A stretch of DNA of 6,236 nt from the NCBI GenBank assembly GCA_000403945.1, contig APFI01000078.1, forward strand, positions 1 through 6,236, read 5' to 3'. Source of the stretch: Desulfovibrio sp. Dsv1 (GTDB lineage: Bacteria > Desulfobacterota > Desulfovibrionia > Desulfovibrionales > Desulfovibrionaceae). The notes beneath the pieces were generated by a model. The model had not been told where the DNA came from. It ran no database searches and saw only the letters and a list, made by a program, of their open reading frames with translations. Positions 1 through 5,753 of the stretch are shown piece after piece (positions within the stretch are counted from its first letter, which is position 1; each line of letters begins with the position of its first letter). Both the position numbers and the translations under genes were made by a program.

Positions 1-535
1 GCAGAGCCAGAAACATGGCGGTAAGCGCGTAATCCAGACCCAGCGGCCGGACGTCGTTGACCAGTTCGCCGCAAAAGGCGCCCATGGTGCATCCGATGAC
101 CCAGGCCAGATGGGTGGCACTGTTGCAGATGTACATGGTGGCGGAGTTGAGCGGCCAGCCGCGTTGCAGGGCCGTGATGTGTACGGCGAAGGTTTCGTCC
201 GTGAGGCCCAAGCCCAGCAGAAAGCGCTGTCTCCGCGGCAGACGGGCAAGCCAGGGGGATTCGGCGGCGGACATCAGCAGATAGCGCAGATTGATGATAA
301 AGACCGCCGCGATCACCGACAGAATGCCCGCGCCCGCGCTCCAGAGACTGGCGAAGACGAACTGGCCCGAGCCGGAAAACATCAGCACGGACATGGCCAC
401 GGCCAGGGACGGAGGAATATTGTTTTTGATCGCCAGCACGCCGAAGGCGAAGCCTACAGGCACATAGCCCAGCACAATGGGCAGGGCGCGTCGCAGACCT
501 TCCGCTAGAGGTGAGGCGGTGGCAGGACTCGACAT
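1..535 (-). CDS. azlC: AzlC-family branched-chain amino-acid exporter, large subunit (3' end cut off by window)
   Basis: This is the large inner-membrane subunit of an AzlC/AzlD (YgaZ/YgaH-like) exporter for branched-chain amino acids and related compounds. It was read on the minus strand from an ATG at 535-533; 178 codons are visible without a stop before the left edge. Family members are usually about 230-250 residues, so roughly the last quarter is missing. Visible signatures include FSGSGQFVFASLW (about residues 53-65), the very characteristic NLRYLLMSA (82-90), LTDETFAV (111-118) and LDYALTAMFLAL (167-178). Several hydrophobic stretches (about 15-35, 44-66 and 69-90) fit membrane helices. 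The start is supported by GAGGT seven bases upstream. The small partner gene azlD, usually next downstream, would lie left of this window. Family assignment is firm; the exact substrate is not shown by the sequence. Confidence 0.88.
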   Translation of the reverse strand, partial: MSSPATASPLAEGLRRALPIVLGYVPVGFAFGVLAIKNNIPPSLAVAMSVLMFSGSGQFVFASLWSAGAGILSVIAAVFIINLRYLLMSAAESPWLARLPRRQRFLLGLGLTDETFAVHITALQRGWPLNSATMYICNSATHLAWVIGCTMGAFCGELVNDVRPLGLDYALTAMFLAL

Positions 536-542
536 AGGACTG

Positions 543-566
543 ACCTCAGCGTAAAGGTGAATTATA
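543..566 (-). promoter_or_regulatory. Ribosome-binding site and candidate -10 box of the azlC gene
   Basis: On the minus strand, GAGGT (547-543) sits seven bases before the azlC ATG and fixes that start. Further upstream a perfect TATAAT lies at 566-561, which would give a short leader of about 20 bases. A good -35 at 16-18 bp spacing is not visible; TTGCCA occurs further upstream but about 24 bases from the -10. The ribosome-binding site is convincing, while the promoter is only a candidate. Confidence 0.45.
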
Positions 567-602
567 TAAGCTACTCTTTTTGATTTGCTTTGGCAAGTTT
601 AT

Positions 603-607
603 GGAGG
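603..607 (+). promoter_or_regulatory. Relic ribosome-binding site of the decayed methyltransferase gene
   Basis: GGAGG lies five bases before the ATG at 613. It marks the original start of the methyltransferase relic even though that frame hits a stop after 16 codons. It also shows that the relic was transcribed divergently from azlC across the shared 535-613 interval. Confidence 0.5.
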
Positions 608-612
608 ACGAC

Positions 613-1273
613 ATGAACGACACCCCCCCTTGTCATATTACTGCGCGACGCTGCGGGCTATAAGCGCTCCTGCGCGCTTACGGCCGCAGCTGAACTGGAT
701 TTTTTCGCGTTCTTCTGCGTAACGGCAAGCGGATGAGCGTCCCGGTCCTGGCGGAAGAGCGCGGCGTGGACGCGCGTGGCGCGGATGCCCTGCTGGACGT
801 CCTGAGCAGCATGGGGGGCTACCTAGAGAAAACCGCGCCCACCACAGCGGGCGGTCTGGCGGATACGCCGGCGGTCTACACTATGCCTGATGCTGGCGAG
901 AGGCGCTGGACATCCGCCATCCCCTTTCCTACGTGCCCATGCTGCGGTATATGGCCAATACCCAGCGAGGCTCTGGGCGGAACTGGCGTGCACGGTCCGG
1001 GACGGCAAACCCCAGACCCGGCGAGCCAGCATTCTCGGCGCAGAAGAGGACGACCGTTCCTTCATCATGGACATGAATTCCATAGCCGTGCGCACGGCCG
1101 GTCCCTTGGCGGTTGCCCTGCAACATGCCGGAGTGCTGGATTTCAAGGCGCGTCCGGCTATACCCAGGCTTTTCTGGAAATTCTGCCTATGGCCGAAGCC
1201 CTGATTTTCGACCGCCATGTGGGCATTTGAGGTCGCGCGGCGGCGTTTCGCGGGCACGCCCCTAGAGGGCCGC
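613..1273 (+). pseudogene. Frameshifted relic of a SAM-dependent methyltransferase with dimerisation domain
   Basis: No single frame is open, but successive pieces of one protein can be read by switching frames. ATG at 613 (frame 1, stop at 661-663) is followed by LLRDAAGYKRSCALTAAAEL from 638 (frame 2). Next come RNGKRMSVPVLAEERGVD from 718 (frame 1), EALDIRHPLSYVPMLRYM from 900 (frame 3), LWAELACTVRDGKP and RTAGPLAVALQHAGVLDF within 968-1144 (frame 2), GASGYTQAFLEILPMAEA with FDRHVGI from 1147 to 1227 (frame 1), and VARRRFAGTPLEGR at 1232-1273 (frame 2). The order matches O-methyltransferases of the acetylserotonin-methyltransferase type: an N-terminal helical dimerisation domain, then the Rossmann fold. 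About ten codons that should carry SAM-binding motif I are missing between 1144 and 1147. The match ends near 1273, so roughly the last third, with the catalytic region, is gone. It is clearly non-functional. The subfamily and substrate cannot be told. Confidence 0.8.
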
Positions 1274-1425
1274 CCGTCTGAAGTTTTTGTCGTCCCTAGG
1301 TAAAAGGGATATACCCGAAGCTCTGGAAAGCATCAGCGCCCGTCTTGGGGGGGCCGTTGACGCCGTCCGCTTCCGTCGCCGGTCCCGGCGGCACGGCTAG
1401 GGACGAGCGCGTTCAGCCTGCCGGG

Positions 1426-2096
1426 CCGTGCGGACCAGAACGGCGACGGAAGCGGCTGAGCGGCGCGGACCTAGCGGACAGTCTCAGCCTGAGTCTCGAA
1501 GCCCAGCAGCAGTTGCGCGAGCTGAAGAAACAGCGTGACGCCGAGGCGCGCCCACGAAGGGGCGCATATGGCGGCAGGCAATGCGCATGTGACCGGCGGT
1601 GCCGACCATACCTACCAGAAAGGGACGGACGGCAGTACGCCATCGGCGGCCACGTTTCCGTTGACGCCTCGTCCGTGCCCGGCGACCCGGATGCCGCCAA
1701 GGAAAAGGTCCAACAGGCGCGCCGCGCGGCCCTGGCACCGGGAGAACCTTCCTGTCCTGACCGGAAGGCGGAGGCCTGCGCCGGGCGGCGCAAGCGGAAA
1801 GAGAAAGCAGAGGAGATCCGGAGCGCGTCCGGCGGCATCCTTGGCGCTTCTGTTTCCGCCGGGACGGAGATGCTTGCCGCCGCTGATCGTGCTGACCCCC
1901 GCCGTTTTCGTCTCGTCCACGGAAGGCATCGCTGCTGCCACGTCGGCCGGGGCCTCCCCGCTGCTGAACGAACCGGCGGAACTGCTTCCGCGCCGCAGGT
2001 GCCTATGCCGATATGTCCATGCGCGGTATCATGCCCACAGCCCCGGTTTCCGGAGATACGGGCATCTCCTCCAAGGGTAGGCGCAGCCCTCATTAA
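1426..2096 (+). pseudogene. Frameshifted relic of a SprA-related putative metalloprotease
   Basis: Pieces of one protein are spread over three frames. Frame 1 gives LEAQQQLRELKKQRDAE (to about 1548). Frame 2 gives RAHEGAHMAAGNAHVTGG and TYQKGTDG (1547-1633). Frame 1 resumes with RQYAIGGHVSVDASSVPGD and then KVQQARRAALAPGEPS (1630-about 1776). Frame 3 gives a C-terminus containing GAYADMSMRGIMPTAPVSGD, ending at TAA 2094-2096. This order (coiled-coil-like E/K/R/Q stretch, HExxH within AHEGAH, Y-x-x-GPDGxxYAxGGxVSxD-like core, VPGDP, R-AALAPxEPS) is the pattern of the SprA-related family of putative zinc metalloproteases. The zinc motif itself survives (1553-1567). At least three frame changes separate the blocks, and 1776-1995 reads as no coherent frame. 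The 5' boundary is unclear; 1274-1425 holds stops in every frame and nothing I recognise. The molecular role of the intact family is poorly known. Confidence 0.75.
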
Positions 2097-2375
2097 GCCG
2101 CCTGTTGCAAAGTTGCCTTTTTCCATACAATGGCTTGCGCCCTGCTGCCTGAAAAATTCAGCCTTTCGCGGTCGCTGGCGCGTTCGCCGCTCTGCCTTAG
2201 CAAGCTCAGGCCGTCATCGTCAGCATCCAGTACCAGCGCGGGCCGGGGTGCAACCGGCGACGCGTTTTCCACCGCCGCGAAGCGGCCCCGGGCCGGGATA
2301 TTGCGCCTAGGGCGGCCAAGCGCTATGTTGAACCGCTCCGCAACCTCAACCCCCGGCGGCAAGCCGTTATATTTT
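2097..2375 (+). other. Unassigned spacer before the aldolase gene, possible further gene debris
   Basis: No recognisable gene is present. The plus frame continuous with the aldolase is open back to 2130, but its first 82 residues are Ser/Ala/Arg/Pro-rich, unlike the aldolase family, and look like translated non-coding DNA. On the minus strand a frame ending at a TAA (2095-2093) encodes a polar stretch (LDADDDGLSLL, then AQAIVWKKATLQQ) that could be the C-terminal scrap of an unknown gene. Its stop overlaps the convergent stop of the SprA-related relic. TTGCAA (2105-2110) and TACAAT (2126-2131) resemble promoter boxes, but the 15-bp spacing is short. Confidence 0.35.
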
Positions 2376-3173
2376 ATGACCGTACATGACATTCGCGCCC
2401 TGCTGGCCCGCGATAAGCCCACTGTGGGCACTTGGCTGCAACTGCCCTCGCCGGACGTGGCCGAACTCATGGCCCACGCCGGCTACGACTGGGTGGTTGT
2501 GGACATGGAGCACGGATCCTTCGGCCGCACCGGCCTGCCGGACATTTTTCGGGCCATTGAATGCGGCGGGGCCGCGCCCTTCGCCCGCCTGCCCGAAGCG
2601 ACCAAGACGCAGATCAAATCCGCGTTGGAAGCCGGGGCGCAGGGCCTGATCTTTCCCATGATCGAAAGCCGCGAACAGCTCGACAAGGCCATTGACTGGG
2701 CCGTGTATCCCGGACAGGACACGTGGCGAGCGCCGGGCGAAACAGCGGCGGAATACCGGGGCGTTGGCTATTGCCGGGCCAACGTCTTCGGCAAGAATTT
2801 TGAAGAATACCGGCAGGAACGCGCGCCCGAGCTTTTTCTGGCGGCCCAGATCGAGCATATCCGGGCCGTGGACAATCTGGACGTCATCCTGACCCATCCC
2901 CGTCTGGACGCCATCATGGTCGGGCCCTACGACCTTTCGGGCAGCATGGGCCTGACCGCGCAATTCGATCATCCGGACTTCAAGGCGGCCATGGCGCGCA
3001 TTCAGGCGGCCTGCCAAAAACACAAGGCGCGTATGGGCCTGCACATCGTGCAGCCTGATCCGGCGGAACTGGCCCGGCAGGTGGCGGCGGGCAGCCGCTT
3101 CATCGCCTACGGCATTGACTCGGTATTTTTATGGCAAGGGGCCGAACGCCCCGGCGTGGAGAACCAGCTGTGA
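2376..3173 (+). CDS. HpcH/HpaI-family pyruvate-dependent aldolase (2-keto-3-deoxy acid aldolase type)
   Basis: This 265-residue class II (metal-dependent) aldolase of the HpcH/HpaI family reversibly joins pyruvate or a related 2-oxo acid to an aldehyde, giving a 2-keto-3-deoxy acid. Key residues are in place: the DMEHGSF segment with His46, Arg71 in FARLPE, the metal ligands Glu160 (AAQIEH) and Asp186 (VGPYDLSGSMG), and a C-terminal YGIDSVFLW. His46 and Arg71 sit almost exactly where HpaI has its catalytic His45 and Arg70. The length fits the family (about 250-270). I chose ATG 2376 because the family begins just before the GTWLQLPSPD strand; an in-frame ATG at 2325 would add 17 unfamiliar residues. 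No good Shine-Dalgarno precedes 2376, so the start is slightly uncertain. The stop overlaps the SDR start by 4 bp, arguing for a joint transcript. The context suggests a biosynthetic aldol step for a sugar acid rather than aromatic catabolism; the substrate is inferred only. Confidence 0.88.
   Translation: MTVHDIRALLARDKPTVGTWLQLPSPDVAELMAHAGYDWVVVDMEHGSFGRTGLPDIFRAIECGGAAPFARLPEATKTQIKSALEAGAQGLIFPMIESREQLDKAIDWAVYPGQDTWRAPGETAAEYRGVGYCRANVFGKNFEEYRQERAPELFLAAQIEHIRAVDNLDVILTHPRLDAIMVGPYDLSGSMGLTAQFDHPDFKAAMARIQAACQKHKARMGLHIVQPDPAELARQVAAGSRFIAYGIDSVFLWQGAERPGVENQL
3158..3161 (+). promoter_or_regulatory. Ribosome-binding site that selects the GTG start of the SDR gene
   Basis: GGAG lies eight bases before GTG 3170, inside the end of the aldolase gene. 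It favours this GTG over the in-frame ATG at 3131, which would add 13 charged residues in front of the first Rossmann strand. Confidence 0.55.
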
Positions 3174-4084
3174 AAATCACTGTTTTCGGCGGTTCCGGCT
3201 TTCTGGGCTCGCATATCTGCGACAAGCTTTCCGAGGCCGGACACGCGGTGACCATTGTGGACCTGCATCCTTCGCCCTGGCTGCGGCCGGACCAGAGCAT
3301 GCTCACAGGCGACATTCTGGATGAGGAGACCGTGCGCAAAGGTGTGGAAGGCGCGGATATGGTCTTCAACTACGCGGGCATCGCGGACATCGGCGAGGCC
3401 AACAACCGCCCGGTGGACACGGCGCGCATCAACGTCCTGGGCAACGTCATGATTCTCGAGGCCTGCCGCAAGGAGCAGGTCAAACGCTATGTCTTCGCCT
3501 CGTCCCTGTACGTCTACGGCAAATCCGGCGGCTTTTACCGCTGCAGCAAGCAGGCCTGCGAGATTTATATCGAAAACTACCAGGCCATGCACAACCTGCC
3601 GTACACCATATTGCGCTACGGCTCGCTCTACGGCCCGCGCGCGGACAAGCGCAACGCCATTGAGCGTTTCGTCAGCGAGGCCCTGACCACGGGCTGCATC
3701 ACCTATTACGGCGCGCCCACGGCCCTGCGCGAATACGTGCACGTGGACGACGCCTCCACGGCCACCTTGGCGGTGCTGGCCCCGGAATTCGAGAACCAGA
3801 ACATCATCATTTCCGGCAACCAGCCCATGCGGGTGAGGGATCTGTTCAGGATGATCGGCGAAATGCTCGGCAAGGAGTTGACCATCAACTACCAGAATGA
3901 TCCCAACAGCGGCCATTACCAGGTCACGCCCTACGCCTTCATGCCCAAGGTGGGCCGCAAGCTGGTGCCGCCGCTCACGGTGGATCTGGGCCAGGGCATA
4001 CTGCGGGTCATGGAAGAGGAGCACAAGGCCCTGCACCCGGAATTGCAGACCGAAGGGGGCTATCTGGTCCCGACCGATGACTAG
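3170..4084 (+). CDS. Extended-SDR NAD(P)-dependent epimerase/dehydratase, nucleotide-sugar type
   Basis: This 304-residue member of the extended short-chain dehydrogenase/reductase family acts on (nucleotide-)sugars by transient oxidation at a sugar carbon, leading to epimerisation, dehydration or reduction. The N-terminus MKITVFGGSGFLGSHI carries the GxxGxxG dinucleotide-binding motif at residues 7-13. Asp31 at the end of strand 2 (TIVDLH) suggests NAD rather than NADP. The catalytic set is Ser111/Ser112 (FASSLYVYG) with Tyr123-x-x-x-Lys127 (FYRCSK). LRYGSLYGPR and REYVHVDDAS (about 187-196) are substrate-domain signatures of GalE/RmlB-like enzymes. The GTG start overlaps the aldolase stop (GTGA), indicating translational coupling. 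The exact reaction cannot be read from the sequence; a 4-epimerase-like or sugar-acid-forming role in the same pathway as the neighbours is an inference. Confidence 0.88.
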   Translation: MKITVFGGSGFLGSHICDKLSEAGHAVTIVDLHPSPWLRPDQSMLTGDILDEETVRKGVEGADMVFNYAGIADIGEANNRPVDTARINVLGNVMILEACRKEQVKRYVFASSLYVYGKSGGFYRCSKQACEIYIENYQAMHNLPYTILRYGSLYGPRADKRNAIERFVSEALTTGCITYYGAPTALREYVHVDDASTATLAVLAPEFENQNIIISGNQPMRVRDLFRMIGEMLGKELTINYQNDPNSGHYQVTPYAFMPKVGRKLVPPLTVDLGQGILRVMEEEHKALHPELQTEGGYLVPTDD

Positions 4085-4222
4085 CGTTGCCGCGCCGGAG
4101 CATCCGCAATTCGCTTGCGTCGCAGAGCTTTGGCGGAGGCGTGAAATTTGCCGGTCAGAAAATATCGTGTCCCGGCCATGTTACTCTATAAAAAAGGTAA
4201 TCTTCTCTTAAGGAAAGGGAAT
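4085..4222 (+). promoter_or_regulatory. 138-bp gap with strong ribosome-binding site and candidate -10 for the cytidylyltransferase gene
   Basis: This is the only real gap inside the four-gene set. Its right half is AT-richer than the flanking genes. AAGGAAAGGG (4210-4219) is a strong Shine-Dalgarno shortly before ATG 4223 and decides that start over in-frame upstream codons. TATAAA at 4187-4192 could be a -10 box with start of transcription near 4200, but no convincing -35 lies 16-18 bp upstream. I see no terminator hairpin, so read-through from the SDR gene is likely with or without an internal promoter. Confidence 0.4.
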
Positions 4223-4993
4223 ATGAACATCATTGCCATCATCCCGGCGCGCATGGGTTCCAGCCGCTATCCGGGCAAACCGCTGGCCCTGATCCACAAC
4301 GTGCCCATGGTGGGGCACGTGACCTTCCGCACGGCCATGAGCAAGGTGCTCTCCGACATCTATGTGGCCACCTGCGACAGCATCATCGAAGATTACTGCA
4401 AAAACGCGGGCCTCAAGTGCGTGATGACCGGCGACCACCATGTGCGCTGCTCCACGCGCACGGCCGAGGCCCTGCTCAAGATTGAGGCCGCCACGGGTAA
4501 AAGGGCCGACATCGTGGTCATGGTCCAGGGCGACGAGCCCATGATCCGGCCTGAGATGATCGACGCCGCCGTGCGGCCCATGCTGGACGACCCGTCCATC
4601 AACGTGGTCAACCTCATGGCCGACATGGATACCCTAGAGGAATTTGAAGACCCCAACGAGGTCAAGGTGGTGGTGGATCGCTTCGACAACGCACTGTATT
4701 TCTCGCGCGAGCCCATTCCATCCCGCAAAAAAGGCTCGGACAAGGTGCCCATGCGCAAGCAGGTTTGCATCATTCCCTTCCGGCGCGAGTATCTGCTCCG
4801 TTTCAATGAAATGAAGGAAAGCCCGCTGGAAATCTATGAATCCGTGGACATGATGCGCATTCTGGAATACGGCGAAAAAGTCCGCATGGTACCCACCGAC
4901 TGCCGTACCTGGAGCGTGGACACGCCCGAGGATCTGGCGCGGGTAGCCCGGCTCATGGAAGGCGACGATTTGATGAAGGCCTACAGCAAGTAG
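4223..4993 (+). CDS. KdsB-like cytidylyltransferase activating a ulosonic acid as its CMP derivative
   Basis: This 256-residue cytidylyltransferase of the CMP-KDO synthetase family couples a 2-keto-3-deoxy sugar acid to CTP, releasing pyrophosphate, in the cytoplasm. The N-terminal nucleotide-binding signature IIPARMGSSRYPGKPL (6-21) is clear, as are VATCD (48-52), the metal-binding VQGDEP (101-106, Asp104), EVKVVVD (146-152), the family motif YFSREPIPS (159-167), IIPFRREYLLRF (183-194) and SVDTPEDL (231-238). Compared with classical KdsB, the segment that normally reads like SGTDR or CTDR before the AE helix is RCSTRTAEAL (75-84), so the usual Asp appears to be Thr. The sequence resembles a KdsB-related subfamily found in surface-glycan clusters rather than the lipid A core enzyme, so I give no symbol. 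A strong ribosome-binding site fixes the ATG at 4223. The acyltransferase gene follows with no gap. Confidence 0.88.
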   Translation: MNIIAIIPARMGSSRYPGKPLALIHNVPMVGHVTFRTAMSKVLSDIYVATCDSIIEDYCKNAGLKCVMTGDHHVRCSTRTAEALLKIEAATGKRADIVVMVQGDEPMIRPEMIDAAVRPMLDDPSINVVNLMADMDTLEEFEDPNEVKVVVDRFDNALYFSREPIPSRKKGSDKVPMRKQVCIIPFRREYLLRFNEMKESPLEIYESVDMMRILEYGEKVRMVPTDCRTWSVDTPEDLARVARLMEGDDLMKAYSK

Positions 4994-5629
4994 ATGGGAA
5001 GTCCGGTTCGTCCCTCTGGTTCCGCCGTTCCGGCGGCCCCTTCCGTCCCTTCCGCGTGGTCCCGTCTGGGGGCCGCGCTGGAGGAGTTCTGGATCGCGCT
5101 TTTTGCTTGGGTGCCCACGCCCTTGGGCTTGGCCCTGCGTCTGCTGGCTTGGCGCTGGCTGTTCGCGGCCTGCGGATCGGCGCGATTCGGTACTGGTCTG
5201 ACCTTGGCCGGTTGCCGTAATATGCGCTTGGGCAACGGCGTGCGCCTAGGGCGGGGCTGTTTTGTGACCGCCGGGGGCGGCAGTCTGATTCTGGGCGACA
5301 ATGTGGCCGTGTCGCCCTGCGCGCATCTGGGGGCCGACGGCGGGCGCATCGAGATAGGCCCACACGCGGCCATTGGACCGGGTACGGTGATCCGCGCGGC
5401 CAACCATCGCTTCGGGCGGCAGGACCTGCCCATCATGCGCCAGGGCCATCAGCCGGGCGAAGTGTTTATTGAGGACGACGTCTGGATCGGGGCCAACTGC
5501 GTCATCACGCCCGACGTGCGCATCGGGCGCGGGGCCGTGGTGGGTGCGGGCGCGGTGGTCACGCGCAATGTGGCCCCTTTTTCCATTGTGGCCGGAGTGC
5601 CGGCCAAGGAGATCGGACGCCGTGGTTAG
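4994..5629 (+). CDS. Left-handed beta-helix (hexapeptide-repeat) acyltransferase, WbbJ/WcaF-like
   Basis: This 211-residue hexapeptide-repeat transferase most likely moves an acetyl group from acetyl-CoA to a sugar hydroxyl or amine in glycan synthesis. Residues 1-25 are a Ser/Pro/Ala-rich extension. Residues 32-60 are hydrophobic/amphipathic (FWIALFAWVPTPLGLALRLL), as in sugar acetyltransferases that sit at the inner membrane face. Hexapeptide turns then run from about residue 70 to 195 (LGNGVRLGRGC, LILGDNV, IEIGPHAAIGPGTVI, VFIEDDVWIGANCVI, VRIGRGAVVGAGAVV). The likely catalytic His138 lies in AANHRF, and the C-terminus has the typical VAGVPAKEIG. The ATG begins on the base after the TAG of the cytidylyltransferase gene; only a weak, distant GAAGG (4975-4979) precedes it, so coupled translation is likely. 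It is the last gene of the set, and no clear terminator follows. Family is sure; acceptor and acyl donor are inferred. Confidence 0.87.
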   Translation: MGSPVRPSGSAVPAAPSVPSAWSRLGAALEEFWIALFAWVPTPLGLALRLLAWRWLFAACGSARFGTGLTLAGCRNMRLGNGVRLGRGCFVTAGGGSLILGDNVAVSPCAHLGADGGRIEIGPHAAIGPGTVIRAANHRFGRQDLPIMRQGHQPGEVFIEDDVWIGANCVITPDVRIGRGAVVGAGAVVTRNVAPFSIVAGVPAKEIGRRG

Positions 5630-5656
5630 GAGCTGTTTTTAAATTGTCTTTTTGCC

Positions 5657-5736
5657 CTCTGCCTGCGTCAGGCTCGTTCCGTGCGAAGGTCGGGTTTGAA
5701 ATATACTCTCTCCGCTTGGAACGCGTCTGGGCAGAG
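5657..5736. repeat. 80-bp nested double-stem inverted repeat downstream of the acyltransferase gene
   Basis: Two pairs of perfect inverted arms are nested. The outer pair is CTCTGCC (5657-5663) with GGCAGAG (5730-5736). The inner pair is CGTTCC (5675-5680) with GGAACG (5718-5723). A small hairpin GCCTG-CGT-CAGGC (5661-5673) competes with the left outer arm. The unit lies between the last gene of the glycan set and the integrase relic. It has no T-run on the 3' side of any stem in the sense direction, so it is not a standard terminator. A dispersed intergenic repeat or a structured RNA are both possible. Confidence 0.5.
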
Positions 5737-5753
5737 ATATGAATAGTTCATAG

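Noticed and set aside
623..629. Run of seven Cs as a programmed frameshift in the methyltransferase
   Set aside because: At least five more frame changes and a missing motif I follow, so the gene is decayed and recoding would not rescue it.
1413..2126. Long open frame (237 codons) on the minus strand across the SprA-related relic
   Set aside because: The protein is Arg/Pro/Ala-rich with no family resemblance, and the opposite strand carries clear conserved blocks. It is a GC-rich shadow.
2367..3044. Minus-strand open frame opposite the aldolase
   Set aside because: It is the shadow of an intact, motif-complete aldolase, with no ribosome-binding site and no recognisable domain.
3107..4036. 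Long open frame (309 codons) on the minus strand opposite the SDR gene
   Set aside because: It is rich in His, Val, Ala and Arg in the pattern of an antisense shadow. The plus strand encodes a complete SDR with all catalytic motifs.
4077..4211. Small 44-codon gene overlapping the SDR stop
   Set aside because: It has no properly spaced ribosome-binding site and no recognisable domain. It is kept only as a possible gene stump in the findings.
5661..5673. GCCTGCGTCAGGC hairpin as terminator of the four-gene set
   Set aside because: The stem is short and is followed by TCGTTCC rather than a T-run; upstream T-runs are on the wrong side.
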